DNA of 64,000 bases from Astropecten irregularis (Eukaryota > Echinodermata > Asteroidea > Paxillosida > Astropectinidae), in assembly GCA_963971285.1 (NCBI GenBank), contig OZ020258.1, positions 16,323,390-16,387,389 on the forward strand, in the 5' to 3' direction. Shown piece by piece: positions 45,301-54,300 of the stretch. Each line of letters starts with the position of its first letter. Position 1 is the first letter of the stretch. Position numbers and translations under genes: made by a program. The notes below the pieces were generated by a model. The model was not told where the DNA came from and searched no databases. It was given only the letters and a program-made list of their open reading frames with translations.

Positions 45301-48300
45301 AATGTACACCTTATCATATTGGATAATGTAGCTACTAAGAATATAACAAAATCCCATGAGATGAGGGAATAACAAACATAGATGATAACTTATCTCAACT
45401 ATCCAAACAGACGGAAACTCCAATTTGCATGGGATATAATAAAATAGCAGGCAGGCTATAGGCAGGCTAGTCAACAATCATCATTACAGTCAACATGCAG
45501 TCACTCATTATTACTGAACTAAGATACTTAGTCACTGACCTGGTAATGGTTTCTTGCCATTCACAACAGCTGGTTGTTCTCTCCATACATCTAAGTCATC
45601 ATGTTTCTCAGACAGCCATCGATCAAATGTAAACTGTACTTCTACATTCTCATTCAAATCCATCATTCGTACCGTCTTAAGATACCAGCTAGCATCATCA
45701 GCACAGTTGTCATGTCCAATACGTATCTTATAAAGACTGCCGATATCACCAAGATACACCTTAAAAAGAGAAGACAAAATAAAACCCTGCTGCACTAACA
45801 TGTCACTCTCAGCATGACTAAAAACCTTAAAGCAATCACAATGTTCATCAGGCAACAACTGTCCATTATTCATAACTGATCTGTAGGTTGCAACAACCCT
45901 GTTTAAAATTTGTGAGTGCAATGTTCCATTGTAAATCTCACATTGATAAGAATCCAAGGAAAGATTGGAAGCTTCCATCATTTCCTGAGTCATGAATGTT
46001 TAAATAAACTGGAATTATGCCACATTACCCTGAAGTCTTTGGTAGTGCCTGGCTGAAATCCATCCTCTTCTTTTGGTATAAGTGTAACCTCTGTCATGTC
46101 CTTGTCACCATATGCTACCAATGTCACCATAGCAGTGGTTCCTGCACTGCTATCACCACCAGTTGTAACATACACCTGCCATTCATAAGCTAATCAGATA
46201 AATATAAACAAATAAATAATACATTCAATGTTTTGAGAAGAACATGTACATTGTTATTTTGAGTTTTAGGAAACAAAAGGTTAGGTTTGCGTGATTTATC
46301 ATTGTAACTGAACTTACGCTGAATCTCACGGACTTCTGCCAGCTCTAATTCTCTCTCGATTAGTTTGTCATCTTGTCCTTCATCAAGCCATCTAATCATG
46401 AGCAATGATGGAAACACAAAATAGGAAAAGTGGTATGGTTGTATTAAACATCAATGAAAAGATTAATTAAATAACTGTCAAAATAAAAACTTCCATCTCA
46501 CTCAAAGCACAAAGACCTCCTCCAGAGATCTAGTCCAGGGCTCATAATATTCACTAGACCATAGACCGAGTCTAGTGATTTCAGTGTTGGTCTAGTTTAA
46601 GTATGTACTGCAATAGTCCGGCTGTCTAGTGATTTTGTTTTCCTTGCACAATTAAAATGGTGCCTAAACTGATGATTTTTTAAACAATATTGCATAAAAT
46701 TACGATTTTCTTATGTACACGAATGCCACAAGTATAGTGAAAAAAGTTATGTCTAGTAAAATGCTTCAATTACTAAACCTACATGTATTGTCCAGTGCTT
46801 TTTTCACAAAATGCGAGCCCTGTTAGTCCTTAGGTTTAGTTAAATTTTCTTTGCTCAAGTGAAGGACAGAATTTCATTGAAATCAATGTCATTTTATTCA
46901 AAGCTGAACTTACTTGTTGCATGAGAACACATACTCCATTTTAGAAGATTTACTCTCCTTGACGATGACATCATTCAGGAACCAGCCACCCCCAGGTCCC
47001 TTCCCATCATGCCCCACTATGACCTTTGTTGGGGTCATCACAGTGACAGCCTCAAACTCAAACATGTCCATCTATCAGGCAAAAAGGAAATGAGATTGAT
47101 TTGTCATTCTTGTGATGAATTAAACACGTTCATTCAAAAACTTCAGAAAGGAAAAGCACTTGTCATTTATTATTACAAAGCAAGATCTACAAGGACCTGT
47201 TTCATGAAGCTGATAGTGACTGACACACAGTAGCTAGTACTTACCTGGCAAAATGTAATGTGAATTATAACATTGTTTGCAACTGTGCAACTGTTTAAAA
47301 AAAAATAGATTAATTTCAACAAAACAAAAGATAAATAAATACAAGGAAAGAAGACTGAACTGACAATTTGCTGGAAAAACTGACCTGAGAATCTTGGAAC
47401 TTGTCTTGGTTATTAGACTTGATCAAGTTCCTCTTGCCTGTATCTCCTTTCTCCCCATGTAAACACAGGTACACATTAGCATCAGTTGACGACCCTGGCA
47501 CACTGCCAGTTGTGACTTGTACCAGGTATTTCAGAACTGAAATAAGCAAATACGAATAAAAGAGATACAAAACATGTTCAATACTTGTTTAGTTTAATAT
47601 TTCTCTCACATTCAGTGTAAATTTCAGTCAAGAATAAAGCTTTACTTACTTGGTAATGGTTGAATGCCTGGGTGTACAGCTGGGGATTCTCTCCAGACAT
47701 CTGCATCATCTTCATTAGGTGATAGCCATCGATTCTTGAACTTGAAGACCAGTTGCTCATCAGTTATCATATCTTTTAACTTGACCTACAATAATAGGAT
47801 ATAATTGCATCATAATGTTATAAACTGTTCTATGCATATTTCACAGACCTGGATAACACTACCCATTCATGACATGGTGTTGATGTCCTTGGTGCATTGC
47901 ATTTTAACTCTTATTTTACTGCATTCTTAGAAGACCTCCATTACCTGGTAGTGCTCAGCAGACACCCCTGGAACTCTATGTGAACTGGGTTATCCAAAGT
48001 GATGTCAAAGTAAACAGTAAGATCTTTATATAATTTTTTCTCTGCAGAAAGTTCCAATCAAATATAGTACAGGACATAATGTTGTCACCTGATCCAGTCC
48101 TCCAGCTTGCTTTTTTGCTTGTTGTCTCCAGTCCAATCCGAATCTTGTAAATGTCACCAACACTCAGCAAATTGACCTAACAAGAACAGACAAAAGAATA
48201 ATGCATAGTCCAATATAAAAAACATACATTATGTTTGCAATGAATATACTCTCCCAACTTTATCAAGTATATATGGCTCAGATATTCCATTCTACAATCA

Positions 48301-51300
48301 TCTATATACATGTACGTACGTCAGTATGTATTTAAGTCAAAAGCGTCACATAATATAAAGCTATGGTCACTGGCGTAGACGGGGGGGGGGGGGGGGGGGG
48401 GGGGGGGGGCGGGGGGGCCTGGGGCCCCCCCCCTATTCATCCCCTAAAAAAAAAATAATAAAAAAAATAAAATAAAATAAAAAAAATTTAAAAAAAAGGT
48501 CCGAGGGCTCCTCCTCCTATCCCGCCCCCCCCCCCAAGACAACACCAAACGTGCCTCAATGCTGGCGCGCGTATTCAGTAGGCCTAGTGCATCCAATGCG
48601 CAGGCCTGGTCAAGCCGGTATTGGCTAAAATGTACATGTTGGCCCCCCTATTAAAAAAATCCTGGCTACGCCACTGGCTATGGTAATGCTTTGGTCATAT
48701 TTTGCCTTGCAAATTATTGAGGTTCAAAATGGTGTTTTAAGAGCAAAAGAAAATTTGCAATGCACAAAATGTGAAAGTCACATATTTTTGTAATTATGAG
48801 TGTTTCTGTACAGTACTGGCATGTATACTACAGTACAAAAGTGACCTTTGGTAAATTGAACTTATGTACACAATCTTAAATGTAGAGGCCCGAGTCATCG
48901 CATAATTTTTTTTGTTCTGGAACCCGACCGAGTTTTTTCGGTACAGGGGGATTCAGTGTTCCAATAAATGAATTCACGAACAATAAACTACTTGACTCAA
49001 GAAAAAAAAAGAAAAACATAGAAAATTCCGGCATCGAACACATGTGAAAACACGGTTGGAGTGTATGCATTACAATTTAGTTGCGAGATCCCTGTAAAAT
49101 ATTCCTTCCAAAGTACCATAAATCGCATTTTCCTGATTATCTAAGTCTTACTTGAATTTAACTCAGTCATTTTGTCCTATTGGCTATTTGTAGAAACATT
49201 GTAAAGTCCTTCCAAAATCAACGATCACATTGTGAGTAAGACACAAACAATTAAACATTGCACACGCCATTAAATTTTCCATGCCTGGTACTAGTATCCA
49301 CGCCAAGTACACCAGCGGAAGTCTCAACCACGTGCATTGGCAGAAAGCTTTCCATACATGTACACATCATGTACACGATGTTTATCCACATGTGTACAGT
49401 ACACAACGTATACATACGATGTGTATGTGACATGCACGGTACGGTGAAGTAGTGCTCGGACAGACCACAGCCGGGCTCAGTGCATGGACGCACAGCAGGC
49501 TTGCCGGTACAGATTTTGCGGAAAGATATCAGCTTTTGACATTATTTAGTTTTTTTGCTGCAGAAAATATACTTACGATTGCTAAGATTGAAAAAGATAC
49601 GTGATTTTATCAGGATTTTAAGAAAAGTTACTTGAAAGTTTATTTAATACACATAATATGATTCAAGATATCCCACCTTGAAGTCATTTTCTTCTCCTGC
49701 TTTGAAGAGTTCCTTTCCTCCTTTACCAAGTTTAAATGGCTCAGAAACTCCATCTTCTCCATACACAACAAGAACAACAGTTGCCTTGGTGGCCACCTTA
49801 CCAGTCTTGACCCATACTTTCCAATCACCATCTGCAATAAATCAAAGTAAAACATGTTAGCATATTTAATGCCTCAAAAGCATGTGAGGGGGTTTACGAA
49901 ACAGAGGCTTAGGCTCAGGTTCAGGCTCTGTCATCTGTATGCTGAAGCTCTGTTTTCCTTTTGAAACCAGAGAATCTTCTTCTGAACCGCAGCCAAAAGC
50001 CTCTATTTTGATATCCGTTATTTTAGAATGGATTCACAAAATGGAGCCGGAGGCGGACCCTGAGCCTGAGCCTCTGTTTAGTAAACCCCCCTCAGTGAAG
50101 ATGCCCGAGTACCACCATCATGGTTGGAATATGAAAATAAATTCAGATGATAAAACCTGAACTTTGATTTTGTATATAATCAGCTTTGAAATGAGAAACA
50201 AATCACGTAAAAAAGACAGAGACACTGCAGCAATCATAACTTTAATTTTTCTTCAGTGGTACAGTACCACGTGTGTCAAAAGTGTGAGCATCATAGAGTT
50301 AAATAAAAAAAAACTAGAGTGTGCACTCTGTGCGTGATACAATCGACCACGGCCAGCGCCATTGCTCAAGAAAAATGTGTCCTGTTTCAAATTGTGCGTA
50401 CATATTCTTACCATAGATATAGAACTTGAATAATTCTATATCTATGATTCTTGCCCCAGTTTGTGCATGCAGCACTATGCATAAAATACGGGTTCCACAC
50501 ATTGCGTTGCCGGTCGCGTCAAGAACAGTGCGCGCAGTTCACCTCCAGGTACGGTATTTTGACTCTACTGCGCCTGCAAAGTTACACCAGCAAAGATGGC
50601 GGCTGCGCGTCCATGCTGGAGCGCAGACAATGCGCACGTTGAATACGAAGCACGCACTGTAGTTTTTTTATTTAAATCTATGGTTAGCATCCACTAATGG
50701 ATTTTTACATGTAATATCTTTAATAATCTGACACATCTTTTATTTCATACATGTAAATATTTGTTAGTGCCAACAATTGAGATGTATGAGAAAGAATTTT
50801 TAGTGATGATATCAAATTATCAAATTAATCAAATTATGAAGACAAAACCAGAATGCAAATGTGTAATTTTCACATACATGTACAAATGATAAAATTGAAC
50901 TGTAGAATTACACAAAGCTTTTCTTCGCTTCAGTTTGAAAAAAGGACACAAAATGTTTTTTGTGAACTGTGACAGTGAAACATTAGTGGAGTGTCACATG
51001 GATGCATGGTGTGATTATTGGTGTGTCAAATGGTGTGATTATTGGAGTGTCACATGTTGTGATTATTGGAGTGTCACATGGTGTGATTAATGGAGTGTCA
51101 CAAGGTATCATTATTGGAGTGTCACATGGTGTGATTATTGGAGTGTCACATGGTGTCATATAGTGGAGTGTCACATGGTGTGATTATTTGAGTGCCACAC
51201 AAGGTATCATTAATGGAGTGTCACATGGTGTCATATAGTGGAGTGTCACATGGTGTCATTTGAGTGTCACAAGGTGTCATTGGAGTGTCACATGGTGTAA

Positions 51301-54300
51301 TTATTGGAGTGTCACATGGTGTCATATATAGTGGAGTGTCACATGGTGTCATTATTGGAGTGTCACAAGGTATCATTAATGGAGTGTCAAATGGTGTCAT
51401 TATTGGAGTGTCACATGGTGTCATAAAGTGGAGTGTCACGTAGTGTCATTATCATGTAAAGCTAACATTCAGCTAAATTATTATATTATCTCAAGATTCT
51501 GACTCCTGTATCAGTGACTCTACATCGCAAAGTCACTAAGTGTCATTGGCATGTGCAAAGGCAACATTCCAACCAAAATTCAACAATCTGTTGCCTGTAG
51601 CTTTAACATATAATTGGAAATAGCAGGCCATACATGTTTATGTGCCACTGTGGCTCTGGTGTGTTATTCAGTCATGATTTTGTGGTATCGGCAAGAATGT
51701 TTTCTTTCTTTGTCTTTGTCTTCATATTTTGTTCTGCTTCTCTTCACCCAGGAGTAAATACTGGTACATATAGGTACCAGTGAGTGTAGATCATGGCTTT
51801 GTGATTGAGCAGTCTCTGTCATGTCTGTGTGTTACAACAGCCAGGCTGTATACACTCCATATGGAATTGTGGTTTCAGGAATCAGGAGTGTCATATTTGT
51901 GACTAGAGATGATAATAACATGGTACATGCTTTTGAATGGCATACATGTACCTGATACTGGTGCTATGTAGGTGTTGAATTGATGTATAGTTGTATACTA
52001 TGCCCTATGTTTTTTTGGGTTTTTTTCAAGTTCTTTGACAATGACAAGAAACATTTCTTGATTTTCTCTTTAAAATGATATCAGTACATTTCTTTATTGC
52101 ACCTTACATTTTCAGAGGTCACAATTTATTCATATCCAGAGAAACTAGTGTTGCAGTAAGCATTTAACTCCATTAAAAATGTACTGGAGAAGGACTCTAT
52201 TTCAATTGTATCTTTTATGAAACAATAATTATTACAAATGTAAAAAAACATGTTTAAAAGACCAAGAAACAGATTTAATAGCAAACAAATATCCTACCAT
52301 TATTGTTCAAGAATGCATGCATAATTCCAAGCAAGCACTTTTTACATTCTTTAAGCACTATGGACAAGAATATTATATGCAACCTTTGAGTTGCAAATAA
52401 TGGAAGAAGATTTTTTTAATAAACTGACCAACAAATGACAGTAATGGTCAGTAAAAGCTCAGTATAAATATATACTCGTTGATCATTTCACATTGTTCAG
52501 AAATGTGTGCACAGATGTAAACAAATGTGTTGGTTGAAAGTCAACTTTACATGTATGCCAAGAAAACAGTTAATGCCAACTGCATTTGGCGATGACATTG
52601 ACAAAATGAGACAAATTGCTACGAATAATTATATCAACAAATAGCAAAACTTCCAAGCTGGGCTTGGGGTCTTGCCCAAGTTCACTGAAACATTGAAGTC
52701 TATTTTGAGGCTGACTGCACATTTTACATTTCATGCTATGCTCTATAGATAATGACAGACTGGCATACGCTGTAGCTATACTATGGACGTCTCCGTGGAC
52801 ATGCAAACTATATACTCACCAGCATAGAATTCATCACAAAGTTTTCCATCCGGAGATGGAGTTGGGGTTGGAATAGGACTATAAACATCCTCATATTCCT
52901 CATCAAGAGAAAGAGTTGGAGTAGGAGTAGGGGTACTGGGATAATCTAGAAGTTTATTGTCTAATGTATGAGTTGTGTCAACATATGGGGACCCAAAGTG
53001 TTTCCAATGAAAAGATCCAAAACAACAAACAAACAAAAGAAGGAGAAAGAAAACCAAATTATGAGAAATACAAAGCAAACTTAAAATAGGTTCTGAAACT
53101 TCAATACACACAATCGTCATTTAAACACTTCCCAAACCAATGGATTGTTCATTTCATATTAAGATCCTTGAAAATAAAGTTTAGAATGTATTTTTAATAG
53201 GATCTTTTATTGTCAAAGACTGTGTGCCTGTGTTTCTTGATAATGCTGCATGGGTGAAAGAACCTACCATCATAGATGGTCTTTTCTCTGGCAGGAGGTG
53301 ACGGTGTTGGTGTAGGAGTACGAGGCAAAGGAGCTGGCTTCTTACTGCTTTTCTCTTTAGTAGCCACACCTATAATGTACAAGATAAAAGCAAAAAAATA
53401 ATTATCAAATGAACAGCATATTCTTTGAATCATTAATGATAAAATAATATTTTATGCCTTGGTGCTTTGATTCTCTCTAGGTACCAAGTTTATTGTAACA
53501 ATCATTAAATAACAACAGGGGAAACCGACTGAATTTTAAAAGTCATTCAAAAGTGAAACAAAGAAAAATTGACGGGAGCAGGATTCGAACCGGCGACCTC
53601 CTGAATACCGTACATGCGCTCTACCACCTGTCAATAGTGAATTATCTTTGTTCGCCTTTTGGCAGTCAGAAGCCATGAAACTACGCACACACTCCCACAA
53701 CCCAGGGATGGTTTCAATGATACAGGCAGCAATGCTGCAATTAACCAAACATAATTGACTAATGGGGTCACCACCAACGTATGGCTCAGTTGGTAGAGCG
53801 CCTGTATGATATTCAGGAGGTTGCCAGTTCGAATCCCGCTCCAGTCAATTTTTCTTTGTTCACTTTTCAAAGAAATTTATTGTAAGTTAGTCAAGGTTGT
53901 TCAGGCAGCAAAAACAAACAAACAAACAAACATAGAATGCATTTCAATTCAAAGGGCATGAACAACATTGGTAACAAACCAAAACAGAATTGTTCATAGC
54001 CTTACATATAAAACTTACAGGGTACAAAGATTGTGATGGTAAAAACATACCATTAAAATATTTCAGCCTCAAATGGTGTATTTTCCCAGAAGTTAGTAAA
54101 AAATAGACCGAAAACTATTTTGATATTGGGGTAAGATCAAAACCTCAATTTCAAAAGGCACAATTTGGCATAACAATTGCAATGGTTTTTCGTTGTTTTC
54201 TAATATTTCCAATGATAACAGGAGCTGGAAATTACACAGGTTTGTGTTTATTCCAAGATATATCCAGCATAAAAAATCCCTGTGAATTGTTTGACAGTCC

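Noticed and set aside
53779..53848. Functional tRNA gene (also near 5850, 32950, 40400)
   Set aside because: The heads share long non-tRNA flanks between copies, and the stems are imperfect; they are SINEs.
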